Assembly: GCA_910586965.1 (NCBI GenBank) | Contig: CAJUMF010000011.1 | Span: 39,303-103,302 of the forward strand | Direction of reading: 5' to 3' | Source of the DNA: an uncultured Dorea sp. | Lineage (GTDB): Bacteria; Bacillota; Clostridia; Lachnospirales; Lachnospiraceae | DNA: 64,000 nucleotides | Part shown: positions 17,298-25,313 of the stretch, piece by piece | How the letters are laid out: the number at the start of each line of letters is the position of its first letter | Numbering within the stretch: position 1 is the first letter of the stretch | Translations under genes and position numbers: made by a program | Notes under the pieces: model-generated | The model's database searches: none | Told to the model about the DNA's origin: nothing | The model's input: the letters and a program-made list of their open reading frames with translations, nothing else

Positions 17298-18194
17298 ATG
17301 AAAAAGAAAATAAGCTGTATGTTTCTGCTGTCAGCGATACTGGTCCTTTGCCTGGCCTTGCCTGTGAGCGCGGCAGAAGAATTCACAGAAGTCTCTAATA
17401 ACAAAAAAGGTGCGGTAAAAGTGTCATCCACTCTGATTTATAAGGAATCCTCTGCCAAATCCCAAACATTGAAAAAGCTTAAATTTGGCGAAAAAGTAGT
17501 GATTAAAACTCAGTCCGAGAACTGGTATGAGGTTAAAAAAGGCTCCTTAAAAGGCTTCATGAAAAAGAATTCTGTCGTCATGTACGATAGTACGAAAAAG
17601 CATGTTGCTTTAACCTTTGATGACGGTCCTAACGCAAAAACGACTAAAAAAGTTTTAAATGCTTTAGAGAAAAATAAATGCAGAGCAACATTTTTCCTAG
17701 TTGGTTCTAATATTACAAAAAGTACAGGGAATCTGCTAAAAAGGGAAAAGAAGTTAGGTTGTGAGATTGGAAATCACTCCTATTCCCATCCGTTACTTAC
17801 AAACATGAGTACCTCCGCAGTAAAAAAGCAATTTACAAAGACAAATCAAAGGATAAAAAAGTATACAGGAGAAAATGCAACCGTTTGCCGCACCCCGTAC
17901 GGCGCCAGCAAAAAAAGAATATTAAATGCCGCCGGAAGTCCGCATATTTTCTGGTCTGTAGATACGCTGGACTGGAAATACAGGAATACAAAACGGCTGG
18001 CTTCATATGTGAAAAAACACGCAAAGGACGGCGATGTAATTCTGATGCATGATATCCATAAAACGACGGCTAATGCAGTGGACCGTATCTGCAAAGATTT
18101 GAAGAAAAAAGGATTCGAGACCGTTACGGTTACAGAACTTGCTGCAATTAAAGGCAAGAAAATGAAAACGGGGCATACATATGGTCAATTTTGA
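17298..18194 (+). CDS. Secreted polysaccharide deacetylase with N-terminal SH3-like domain
   Basis: The product is 298 aa. A signal peptide (MKKKISCMFLLSAILVLCLA, cleavage near VSAAEE) is followed by a bacterial SH3-like domain (about residues 35-95, IYKESSAKSQTLKKLKFGE). A NodB/CE4 catalytic domain then shows TFDDGPN, HSYSHP (the H-x3-H metal pair), RTPYGA and LMHDIH. It should remove acetyl groups from cell-wall peptidoglycan or another N-acetylglucosamine polymer. The ATG at 17298 has AGAAGGG upstream, which is why the longer open frame from 17205 was not used. The gene is rich in lysine codons and A+T and is flanked on both sides by fragments of the same decayed gene, which hints at insertion. 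Confidence 0.9.
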   Translation: MKKKISCMFLLSAILVLCLALPVSAAEEFTEVSNNKKGAVKVSSTLIYKESSAKSQTLKKLKFGEKVVIKTQSENWYEVKKGSLKGFMKKNSVVMYDSTKKHVALTFDDGPNAKTTKKVLNALEKNKCRATFFLVGSNITKSTGNLLKREKKLGCEIGNHSYSHPLLTNMSTSAVKKQFTKTNQRIKKYTGENATVCRTPYGASKKRILNAAGSPHIFWSVDTLDWKYRNTKRLASYVKKHAKDGDVILMHDIHKTTANAVDRICKDLKKKGFETVTVTELAAIKGKKMKTGHTYGQF

Positions 18195-18231
18195 ATAGGG
18201 TTTGTCAAATTAACTGTGTAAGTTTTTTAAT

Positions 18232-18260
18232 GGCGGTCATAACGACCGCCGATTTTGGTC
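18232..18260 (+). terminator. Possible terminator after the deacetylase gene
   Basis: Seven-bp GC-rich arms (18232-18238 and 18244-18250) flank a 5-nt loop, followed on the plus strand by GATTTTGG. The T tract is short, so function is uncertain. Confidence 0.4.
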
Positions 18261-18348
18261 GCTTTCTCTATCGCTTGTCAGCGTTGCTCCCGCCGCACTC
18301 ATAGGCACAATCAGCCTGAAAACATCGTTTTCCTCAAAATTCAGTTCT
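18259..18348 (-). pseudogene. Second fragment of the AlbA_2-type regulator tail
   Basis: The minus strand reads ELNFEENDVFRLIVPMSAAG and continues ATLTSDRES, nearly the same as the tail of the remnant at 16.83-16.92 kb. By eye about nine in ten bases match over roughly 90 bases. Only this tail is present; it runs into the HEPN gene region and has no start. Confidence 0.65.
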
Positions 18349-18357
18349 GCGAAAGCC

Positions 18358-18756
18358 TTAAGAGTTCCCAAATTCCTTCCGCAGCTTATTCACTGTATCA
18401 TACATTACAGACAAGCACTTTTCAAAATCATCCTTTGTCACATTATAAAAATCATCTCCCGGGCATCTTGCATCATAATGAAAATCAGACAAATATGCCA
18501 GCCCGATTGTATCCAGTTCTAATCCTGCTCTCATCTCATTTAATTTTGAGGCGATTTTTTTCATATTATGTTTCCGCAATAAATCAGCCACGTCTTCATC
18601 AACAAAAATCTTATCAAGATACCCCTTCAAATATTTTTCTGCTACCTGCTGGCATTGTACTGCAAGCTGATTGTAAAATGTATTTCCCATAGCAAGCACA
18701 GACTCCAAATATTGCAAATCATTTTCTGCAATATCTAAATAAGTGTTTCTTATCAT
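18358..18756 (-). CDS. HEPN domain protein
   Basis: The 132-aa helical protein resembles the HEPN family (PF05168 type): AVQCQQVAEKYLKGYLDKIF is the classic helix, and LLRKHNMKKIASKL sits where relatives have the R-x-H segment. Its start overlaps the stop of the upstream nucleotidyltransferase by four bases (ATGA), so the two are co-translated. HEPN/MNT pairs can be toxin-antitoxin modules in which the HEPN protein is an RNase and the MNT partner modifies it; others have no shown toxicity. The canonical R-x4-6-H active site is not clear here. Confidence 0.8.
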   Translation of the reverse strand: MIRNTYLDIAENDLQYLESVLAMGNTFYNQLAVQCQQVAEKYLKGYLDKIFVDEDVADLLRKHNMKKIASKLNEMRAGLELDTIGLAYLSDFHYDARCPGDDFYNVTKDDFEKCLSVMYDTVNKLRKEFGNS

Positions 18757-19121
18757 TCAATCACCTCCAAAATCATCTTTTTTTCGCGGTTCACAGCATT
18801 CTCAAAAACACTCCGCATCTCTTCCGATGCCTCATTTTTATAGACAATATCTGTCCTGATGCCATTTATCGGCTCATCCAACGACCATCGGATATCGGCG
18901 GCAAGAGCCCTGTCGCTGATTCTCTGAGCTGTAACTACCATAAGATCCACATCACTGCTGCTCCTTACATCTCCCCGCGCACAGCTCCCGAAAAGATAGA
19001 CTTTTTTCAGCCCTTTAATGTCCGCCTCCAGCAAATAGCGTATATCATGCTCTATTTTCCTGACGAACCTGCCAGGCAGATTCTCATAATTTTCTTTATA
19101 TATTTTGATATTTTGATTCAA
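18753..19121 (-). CDS. Minimal nucleotidyltransferase (MNT), partner of the HEPN protein, probable TTG start
   Basis: The protein of about 122 aa has the nucleotidyltransferase signature LFGSCARGDVRSSSDVDLMV with the paired aspartates, and a later aspartate in IRTDIVY. The frame is open from an ATG at 19139, but that codon has no ribosome site. Within the open frame TGGAGGCG lies about eight bases before the TTG at 19121, which is therefore the likelier start. The gene is first of the two-gene unit with the HEPN gene and ends in an ATGA overlap with it. Confidence 0.8.
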   Translation of the reverse strand: MNQNIKIYKENYENLPGRFVRKIEHDIRYLLEADIKGLKKVYLFGSCARGDVRSSSDVDLMVVTAQRISDRALAADIRWSLDEPINGIRTDIVYKNEASEEMRSVFENAVNREKKMILEVIE

Positions 19122-19139
19122 GACAACGCCTCCAGACAT

Positions 19140-19994
19140 TTACTGAGATTTTTTCCCATAACCTGCATGGAACCTAAGCGCCAGAACGTTCTCAGGGCAG
19201 CTCACCGTACATTTTCCGCAGCGGATGCACTCGGCGGAATCCGGCGCGTTTACCGGGTCAACGTCCATCGGGCATACCCCACGGCATTTCCCGCAGGAGA
19301 TGCATCTTTCTTTATCCACTTCCATATGGTAGATGCTGATTTTGTTCAGGATGCCGTAGATGGCGCCAAGCGGGCACATCACCTTGCAGAAAAAACGGCA
19401 GATGACAACACATCCTATCAGCGTCAGCACAAGGATAACTGCCTTTACGGAAAACAGCGCGCCGATGACCTTTCTAAGCTCTGGATGGGTGGCGAGCAAG
19501 GGCAGTCCTCCCTCCAGCGTTCCTACGGGGCAGATATACTCGCAGTATGCGGGCGCGCCCATCCCCAGCTCATTTGTAATCATCACCGGGAACAACAGGA
19601 CAAAAAAGACCAGAAAGACATATTTCACATAGGTAAATCCCTTCCAAAGCTTTCTCTTCGGCGACGGTATCTTATATAATAATTCCTGTATCAACCCGAA
19701 CGGACAGATATAGCCGCATACAGCCCTTCCAAATACGACTCCCACCGCCAGCACAAACCCTGTCACATAAAAGCTTATATTAAAATTCATCGCGCCGCCC
19801 ACCGCCTGCATGGCGCCGATGGGGCAGGAAAGCCTTGCCGCCGGGCAGGAGTAGCAGTTCATCCCCGGATTGCAGAATTGTTTCCACCTGCCCTTATAGA
19901 GCAGCCCGCCGGCAAAATTTTGAAGATATGTGTTGGAATAGCCAAATGCGGCAATCTGAATGATTTTCCTCTTTATTTCCTGACTGATTCTCAT
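19140..19994 (-). CDS. Membrane 4Fe-4S protein (NapH/NosR/RnfC-like electron carrier)
   Basis: The product is 284 aa with about five membrane helices. Its cysteine motifs include CNPGMNCYSCP, CGYICPFG, CEYICPVG and CKVMCPLG. Two classical ferredoxin sets stand at the C-terminus (CISCGKCRGVCP and CIRCGKCTVSCP). It belongs to the family of membrane ferredoxins that pass electrons across or along the membrane. The ATG at 19994 is preferred because it follows the CXXC mini-protein gene by four bases. With tlpA and the mini-gene it makes a redox cassette; electrons to or from TlpA are inferred. Confidence 0.88.
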   Translation of the reverse strand: MRISQEIKRKIIQIAAFGYSNTYLQNFAGGLLYKGRWKQFCNPGMNCYSCPAARLSCPIGAMQAVGGAMNFNISFYVTGFVLAVGVVFGRAVCGYICPFGLIQELLYKIPSPKRKLWKGFTYVKYVFLVFFVLLFPVMITNELGMGAPAYCEYICPVGTLEGGLPLLATHPELRKVIGALFSVKAVILVLTLIGCVVICRFFCKVMCPLGAIYGILNKISIYHMEVDKERCISCGKCRGVCPMDVDPVNAPDSAECIRCGKCTVSCPENVLALRFHAGYGKKSQ

Positions 19995-19998
19995 AAGT

Positions 19999-20160
19999 TT
20001 ACCCCAATCCGATGCATTCCAGACAGACGTTGACCGCCTTTCCAAGGACGACAGCCACCTCGCCCCGGTAAATTCCCCACGCCATCATGCAGACCGCGGC
20101 GAGTGAGGCAAGCACACGGGCTGCCTGTTTTTTCTGATTCAAGGTTTTACTCCAACGCAT
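19999..20160 (-). CDS. CD1871A-family CXXC-motif mini-protein (53 aa)
   Basis: The short protein starts MRWSKTLNQKKQAARVLASL, has one hydrophobic helix (ASLAAVCMMAWGIYRGEVAV region) and ends VCLECIGLG with a CxxC. The length and ending match the small CD1871A family. The start at 20160 overlaps the tlpA stop, and the gene ends four bases before the 4Fe-4S gene, so the three are one unit. Confidence 0.85.
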   Translation of the reverse strand: MRWSKTLNQKKQAARVLASLAAVCMMAWGIYRGEVAVVLGKAVNVCLECIGLG

Positions 20161-20728
20161 CAAGATACCCCTCCACAAAACTCTTATATCCTGCCACGTC
20201 CGCGCCGACAATCGGACTGCCTACAAATTTTCCTTCGCTGTCCACAAAAAATGTAGTGGGAACACCGACAATCTCACGAATCAGAGGATTAAATTCCTCT
20301 CCCGCCAACAGATTCACAAACTTCACGCCTGTCTTTTCCACAACCTGCTGCGCCAGAGCGTACTGGTCGGACTCCTCCGACGGCACATCTGCCGCGATGC
20401 CTATGATCTGGGCATTTTCCGGCATGGACTCTGACCATTCATTAAGCTCGGGCATCTCATTAATACACGGGCTGCAGTAGGTCGCCCAGAAATTCACCAC
20501 CGTAATGTCCGCCTGTGAGAATATGTCATTCGTAACCGTATTGCCTTCAAGGTCTTTCACCGAGAACTCAGGCATAGCCTCAGAAACGCCGGGTTCCTCT
20601 GCCGCAGACTCCGTCTCGGATTCCGTCACAGCTTTCTTCTCCTCTCCGGTCGCATCTTTCTTCTGGCCGCATGAACACATGCAAAAACAAAGCAAAAAAC
20701 TTAAAAATAATATTGTCATTTTTTTCAT
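20147..20728 (-). CDS. TlpA-like thiol-disulfide oxidoreductase lipoprotein
   Basis: The product has 193 aa. A lipoprotein signal (MKKMTILFLSFLLCFCMCSC) precedes a Glu/Ser-rich linker and a thioredoxin fold. The active site appears as NFWATYCSPCINEMPELNEW with the CSPC pair; the cis-proline segment is VVGVPTTFFVDSEGK-like (IVGVPTTFFVD). It acts on the outside of the membrane and probably reduces or oxidises protein thiols. The ATG at 20728 has AGGAGG upstream and heads the tlpA-CXXC-4Fe-4S cassette. Confidence 0.92.
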   Translation of the reverse strand: MKKMTILFLSFLLCFCMCSCGQKKDATGEEKKAVTESETESAAEEPGVSEAMPEFSVKDLEGNTVTNDIFSQADITVVNFWATYCSPCINEMPELNEWSESMPENAQIIGIAADVPSEESDQYALAQQVVEKTGVKFVNLLAGEEFNPLIREIVGVPTTFFVDSEGKFVGSPIVGADVAGYKSFVEGYLDALE

Positions 20729-20847
20729 TGCAAATCCCTCCTGCCTACTATTATAGCTTATCATGTCTATTAATCAAGAAAAAAGAGCCGCAGACGCAGC
20801 CCTTTCATAAAATATATAAATCATCATTCCATCTTGCATATTCCGCA

Positions 20848-21978
20848 TTACTGGTTTTCCGCAAATGAAATCGTATACACGAATTTATCCGGCGCATAAT
20901 AATCTACTGCCTCGCCGTCCACCTCGGCATACGGATATCCGAAGTTGTTAAGGGCCTTGCCGTCCTGTTTCGGGCTCAGGTCAATATCACGCCCTCTTGA
21001 CAGCTCAAGCCTTTCATTCTCACAATTACCCCAGTAAAATTCCTGCATCTCTTTTGCCTCGGCAGAATCCTTCTCCCATTCATTCTTCAGAACCGCTTTC
21101 AGCACATCCGCCGGGTCAGCCAGAACCCATCCGGTTCCCGGAAGATAGAACTCTGCCCAGCAGTGCTGGTTCCCGGTAATCATCGTGTCATTGATGCGGA
21201 CACCGAACATCTCCCTTGCAGGAATCCCGGCAGCACGGCACAGCCCGACAAATACGGAATTGATATCCGTACATTTTCCTCCCTTGGAAACAAGCAGCGC
21301 GCACACATCCCCGGTTCCGCATCCCGTGACGCTCTCATCGCGGTTCATGTTTGCGATTACCCAGTCATAGATTGCCCTTGCCTTGTCAAGAACGGTCTCT
21401 TTGCCCTCTGTAATCTTATCCGCAGTCGCCTTTACCTCTCCGTCAAGGGGAATGGTGCTGGATTCTTTCAGATACTCCTCCATATCCGAACCAATCTCAC
21501 CCTCTTCTACCAGCTCAGGGCTCTTAATCTCCTGCCTGGAAACCTTGAAAGAACAGCTTGCCTTGCGGTCAGCCGCGTCTGCATCGGCTCCCCACTCAAT
21601 ATACAGCATCTTGTTGCCCTGAGAATCTTCAGCAAGCTCTGTCTTCGCATCTCCTGCGTCAAACTCCGGCTCCTCAACCGTCTGATAGTCATTGGTCTGG
21701 GCAACCGGCAGCCACACACGGACAACCTTTCCTTTTTCATACTGTGACATATCAATGTCATAAGTCACCGTTCCGCTCTTTGCGGCTCCCGCCTCTGCCT
21801 GCTCTCCGCTCTGGGCATCCTCTTTCGTCTCTTCTTCACTGCCGTCTGCATCATCCTCAGAAGTGCTGCTGTCTGTACCCGTGCCGTCCGAGCTGCCGTC
21901 TGAACCGCCGCTGCACCCGACAGCAAATGAAACCGTCATGGCTGCCACCAGCAGCATGGATATCACTTTTTTCTTCAT
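20848..21978 (-). CDS. Secreted lipoprotein with transglutaminase-like domain
   Basis: The product is 376 aa. A signal peptide with lipobox FAVGC is followed by a long Ser/Asp/Glu linker. A transglutaminase-like (cysteine-protease fold) domain occupies about residues 225-310: the catalytic cysteine is in GGKCTDINSVFVGLCR, the histidine in GNQHCWAEFYL and the aspartate in WVLADPAD. It may cleave or crosslink peptides outside the cell. The ATG at 21978 is chosen because GGGAGGTC precedes it; the open frame further upstream overlaps the MATE gene end and lacks a site. Confidence 0.88.
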   Translation of the reverse strand: MKKKVISMLLVAAMTVSFAVGCSGGSDGSSDGTGTDSSTSEDDADGSEEETKEDAQSGEQAEAGAAKSGTVTYDIDMSQYEKGKVVRVWLPVAQTNDYQTVEEPEFDAGDAKTELAEDSQGNKMLYIEWGADADAADRKASCSFKVSRQEIKSPELVEEGEIGSDMEEYLKESSTIPLDGEVKATADKITEGKETVLDKARAIYDWVIANMNRDESVTGCGTGDVCALLVSKGGKCTDINSVFVGLCRAAGIPAREMFGVRINDTMITGNQHCWAEFYLPGTGWVLADPADVLKAVLKNEWEKDSAEAKEMQEFYWGNCENERLELSRGRDIDLSPKQDGKALNNFGYPYAEVDGEAVDYYAPDKFVYTISFAENQ

Positions 21979-22108
21979 GTACCTGACCTCCCATTCATAT
22001 GAATTTTTATCAGTCACTATATTAGCATACCCCGCACCGCCCGTCCAATCGCTTTTCATAATGTCCTGCGCCGATTTATTAACGATTTCTATAACGTTTG
22101 AAATGTTT

Positions 22109-23301
22109 TCATACAGTCCTAAACATTTTCTTTGATGCCTGCATATACAGGACATAAGCCAATGCCAAAGATGTGATATCCGCTACCGGCTGTGCCCATA
22201 CCAATCCTGTCATGCCGACAATCATTTTCAGCAAAAACATTACGGGAATGTAGATGACGCCCTGCCTGCTTATATTTATTATAAGCGCGGCAGCTCCTGC
22301 CCCCATAGCCTGCAGCGCGTTGAGCAATACATAAAACACTCCGAAAAATACACTGGTAGTGAGCAATATCCTCGAAAAATCCAAGGCAAAACCGTAGGTC
22401 GTGGCATCTGCAAGAAACGCTTTTACAATCTGGCCTGCAAACAGATAGCAGATACCTGTCAAAACCACACTGAGGACAAAAGAAAACACCAATGAAAAAC
22501 GCAGAACCTTTTTAAACCGCGCCCAAAGCTTTGCACCTACGCAATATCCCAGAATCTGCTGTATTCCCTGCCCTAACCCAATACATACCATGCCTGTCAT
22601 CATGGTCACTTTCATCGCCACGCCAATGCCTGCAAGCGCCATATCCCCATACTGCGCCATTTGGCTGTTTGTGACAATGCTTGATATGCTCATCAGCAAG
22701 GAGCCTAATGCCGCGGGTATGCCGATGGCAAGGACACTGGCTGCAACCTTATCTTTCACAGTAAAATCTTTAAGACGGATGCTCAATGAAGATTTTCCGC
22801 GGATGAAATACATAATATAATAGCCTGCCCCTACGACATTTCCAATAACCGTTGCAATCGCCGCCCCTGCAATATTCCATCCAAATCCCAAGATAAAGAT
22901 TGGGTCAAGAACTACATTTAAAAGGTTCCCTATGAGCGTTCCCATCATAGCTTTGGCAGATTCTCCTTCTGTCCTTATCACATTGGAATAGCAGTTGGAA
23001 ATAAGCACAAACGGCCCGCAGAATACCACGATAACAAGATATGTTTTTGCTAATTCCCATGTGTCGGCACTTGCACCTGCCAAAGATAATATCGGATTTA
23101 TGAATATAAGCATCCCCGCCGACATTATCATGCCGGCAATCACACATCCCCACATGCAAAAGGAACTTACCCTTTTCGCGTAATCCGTTTTCCCTTCACC
23201 CATTGCCCTTGATATGACCGAAGTTCCCCCTACTCCGAACACCGTTCCTACTGCCATACAGGTGCATTCCTGAATAGTTCCATAGATTTTTTGTCTTCCA
23301 T
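22109..23301 (-). pseudogene. MATE family efflux transporter with a frame-breaking internal deletion
   Basis: The true start appears to be the ATG at 23301, which has GGAGGTAGTACA before it and reads MEDKKSMELFRNAPVWQ, as in intact MATE proteins, then meets TAG at 23248-23250. From 23257 another frame continues MAVGTVFGVGGTSVISRAMG and runs 382 aa to the normal end. Relatives have about 65 more residues (the first two membrane helices) at this point. So a deletion removed that segment and shifted the frame. The junction lies in TGTATGGCAGTAGG. The downstream piece keeps about ten helices and could be restarted at 23257, but lacks the first two helices and is probably inactive. Confidence 0.8.
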
Positions 23302-23395
23302 TGTACTACCTCCATTTTCTCATTATTGATTGTATGCGATTGACAGTATACGATTTATTTGTTTTGTTTTAATGCCTGCTGTCATGCAACAGGCA

Positions 23396-23827
23396 TTATT
23401 TATCTGCGAATGAGCGATTCACTTTTTTTAACAGGGAAAGAAACTCTCTTCTTTCCGATTCCGAAAGGGGCATTAACAGTTTCTCTTCCATATCAAGCAT
23501 TGCTGTTTCCGCATCTTTACAGCAACGTTCTCCCGCTGATGTAATCTGAACATATTTCATCCGCTTATCGTTCCTGTCTCCTGATACAGATACCAGACCT
23601 TTTAGCTCTAACCTCGAAATCAGCCCTGCTGTTGTAGACTGTGCCAGCGCTAATCGTTTTTCAAGCTCTTTGAATGAAAGTTTTTTTTCCGGAACATCTG
23701 CAAGCGTCAGCAGAACATTGATCTGAGAAAAAGTCAGCTCTTTCTTCCTCAGCTGATTATTCGCATTTTTTTCTAAAGCATTGTGTATCTGCTGGATGAA
23801 AAAAACGCATGTTTCTTTGGATATCAT
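23396..23827 (-). CDS. MarR family transcriptional regulator
   Basis: The 143-aa protein has a winged helix-turn-helix core (FKELEKRLALAQSTTAGLIS, then LVSVSGDRNDKRMKYVQITS as the wing). It likely represses itself and the MATE gene 94 bases downstream, a common pairing for drug exporters. The ATG at 23827 has GGAGGGATATGA upstream. The promoter carries a palindrome over the -10 box. Since the exporter is broken, the regulator may now control only itself. Confidence 0.9.
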   Translation of the reverse strand: MISKETCVFFIQQIHNALEKNANNQLRKKELTFSQINVLLTLADVPEKKLSFKELEKRLALAQSTTAGLISRLELKGLVSVSGDRNDKRMKYVQITSAGERCCKDAETAMLDMEEKLLMPLSESERREFLSLLKKVNRSFADK

Positions 23828-23840
23828 TCATATCCCTCCA

Positions 23841-23879
23841 ATCTGATACACAGTATATCAGATTTATTTCAAAAGTCAA
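23841..23879 (-). promoter_or_regulatory. Promoter of marR with an overlapping palindromic operator
   Basis: On the minus strand: TTGACT (23874-23879), a 16-base spacer and TATACT (23852-23857). The palindrome ATCTGATA-N7-TATCAGAT (23841-23863) covers the -10 box. A related segment, ATCGTATACTGTCAATCGC, lies before the MATE gene near 23340-23360. This suits MarR autorepression. Confidence 0.7.
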
Positions 23880-23897
23880 TAGTATGCGTTTGATTTT

Positions 23898-24428
23898 TTA
23901 CATCACCCTCTGCTTTTTCGCCTCCTCCACCAGATACCCTTTCTCCCGCAGCACATCCTCGATGCCGTTAAGAATCTCTTCATTCTCCGCCTCAACGGTA
24001 TGATAATGATAATTCGAAGTGATATTTTTAAGAGGGCTTGACTTCCCAAGCCGGATATTTTCGATAAACTCCGTCACCTTCTTCCGGGAGTTGATGTCAA
24101 GGCGCGCCTCCATCCGCCCGTAAACCCGGTGGTTAATCATGACGTTCACCACTTTCCCGCCAAGGTCAACAATCGCACACAGCTCGTCCTCCATCTGCTC
24201 ATCCGTATGGCTCACCTTGAACACCCGCTGCACTGCATGAGGAGTATTCACGATATATCCCCGGTTCGTAGCGATAATGTCGATTCCCGCCTCGCGGATG
24301 AGCGCCATATCCTGCACGATCACCTGGCGGCTCACATCGCAGAGCCTTGCCAGCTCTTTCGCCGGAACCGGCTCCCTGCTCTCACGGATGAGCCGGACAA
24401 TCTCCCGTCTCCGTTCCACTTTCGTCAT
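23898..24428 (-). CDS. niaR: NiaR transcriptional repressor of NAD synthesis (HTH_11 + 3H domain)
   Basis: The 176-aa protein has an N-terminal helix-turn-helix (VPAKELARLCDVSRQVIVQD, residues about 21-40). A C-terminal 3H domain follows, with the three conserved histidines in VINHRVYG-like, SNYHYHTVE-like context (MINHRVYGRME and NYHYHTVEAE). The 3H domain senses niacin and the protein represses NAD genes. It lies 15 bases after nadC in the same direction as nadABC, a classic arrangement. Confidence 0.93.
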   Translation of the reverse strand: MTKVERRREIVRLIRESREPVPAKELARLCDVSRQVIVQDMALIREAGIDIIATNRGYIVNTPHAVQRVFKVSHTDEQMEDELCAIVDLGGKVVNVMINHRVYGRMEARLDINSRKKVTEFIENIRLGKSSPLKNITSNYHYHTVEAENEEILNGIEDVLREKGYLVEEAKKQRVM

Positions 24429-24443
24429 AGAGCTCCCCCTTCC

Positions 24444-25295
24444 TTAAACCGCATGAAGATTTTTCAGCGAAATATCCAGTATCGGCGCAGAGTGGGTCAG
24501 CGCCCCGCTGGAAATATAATCAACCCCGAGGGAAGTAAGCCTTTCAATATTTTCCTTCGTCACATTTCCCGAGCACTCCGTCTCAGCCCGCCCGTCAATC
24601 AGCGCAATAGCCTTACGCATCTCCTCCGGCGGCATATTGTCGAGCATGATAATGTCTGCGCCCGCCTCCACGGCCTCTTTCACCATGTCAAGGTTCTCCG
24701 TCTCCACCTCAATCTTGCGGACAAAGGGCGCATAAGCCTTCGCCATCTGGACAGCCTTCGTCACGCTGCCCGCCGCCCCGATATGGTTGTCCTTTAAAAG
24801 CACCCCGTCGGAAAGGTTGTAGCGGTGATTGTAGCCGCCCCCGACGCGCACCGCATATTTTTCGAAAATACGCATATTCGGCGTCGTCTTCCTCGTATCC
24901 AAAAGCTTTGTCTTACTCCCCGCAAGGAGCTTTGCCACATCACGGGTGTAAGTCGCGATACCGCTCATCCTCTGCAGGTAATTAAGCGCTACCCGCTCCC
25001 CGGAAAGGAGCACGCGGATATCCCCCCGAAGGAGCCCCATCTTCTCCCCCTTCTTCACCTCATCGCCGTCCTCGCAGAAGAACGTAATCTCCATCTGGTC
25101 ATCCAAAAGCTCAAACACCCGGCGGAATACCCCAAGCCCGGCGATAATCCCGTCCTGCTTGCAGATAAGCTCCACCTCCCCTCTGACCGCCTCCTTCATC
25201 ACCGAATTGGTGGTCACATCCTCGCTGGAAATATCCTCCTTAAGCGCCTCCATGATCAAATGGTCTGCCTGTAAACGCATCGTTATATCATTCAT
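24444..25295 (-). CDS. nadC: Nicotinate-nucleotide (quinolinate) phosphoribosyltransferase
   Basis: The 283-aa enzyme converts quinolinate and PRPP to nicotinate mononucleotide. Signatures are LNYLQRMSGIATYTRDV, LLDTRKTTPNMRIFEKYAV, GGYNHRYNLSDGVLLKDNHI and IMLDNMPPEEM. The length is usual. The ATG at 25295 has AGGAG upstream and the gene lies 18 bases after nadB. Confidence 0.96.
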   Translation of the reverse strand: MNDITMRLQADHLIMEALKEDISSEDVTTNSVMKEAVRGEVELICKQDGIIAGLGVFRRVFELLDDQMEITFFCEDGDEVKKGEKMGLLRGDIRVLLSGERVALNYLQRMSGIATYTRDVAKLLAGSKTKLLDTRKTTPNMRIFEKYAVRVGGGYNHRYNLSDGVLLKDNHIGAAGSVTKAVQMAKAYAPFVRKIEVETENLDMVKEAVEAGADIIMLDNMPPEEMRKAIALIDGRAETECSGNVTKENIERLTSLGVDYISSGALTHSAPILDISLKNLHAV

Positions 25296-25313
25296 CGTAA
25301 ATTTGCTCCTCTC

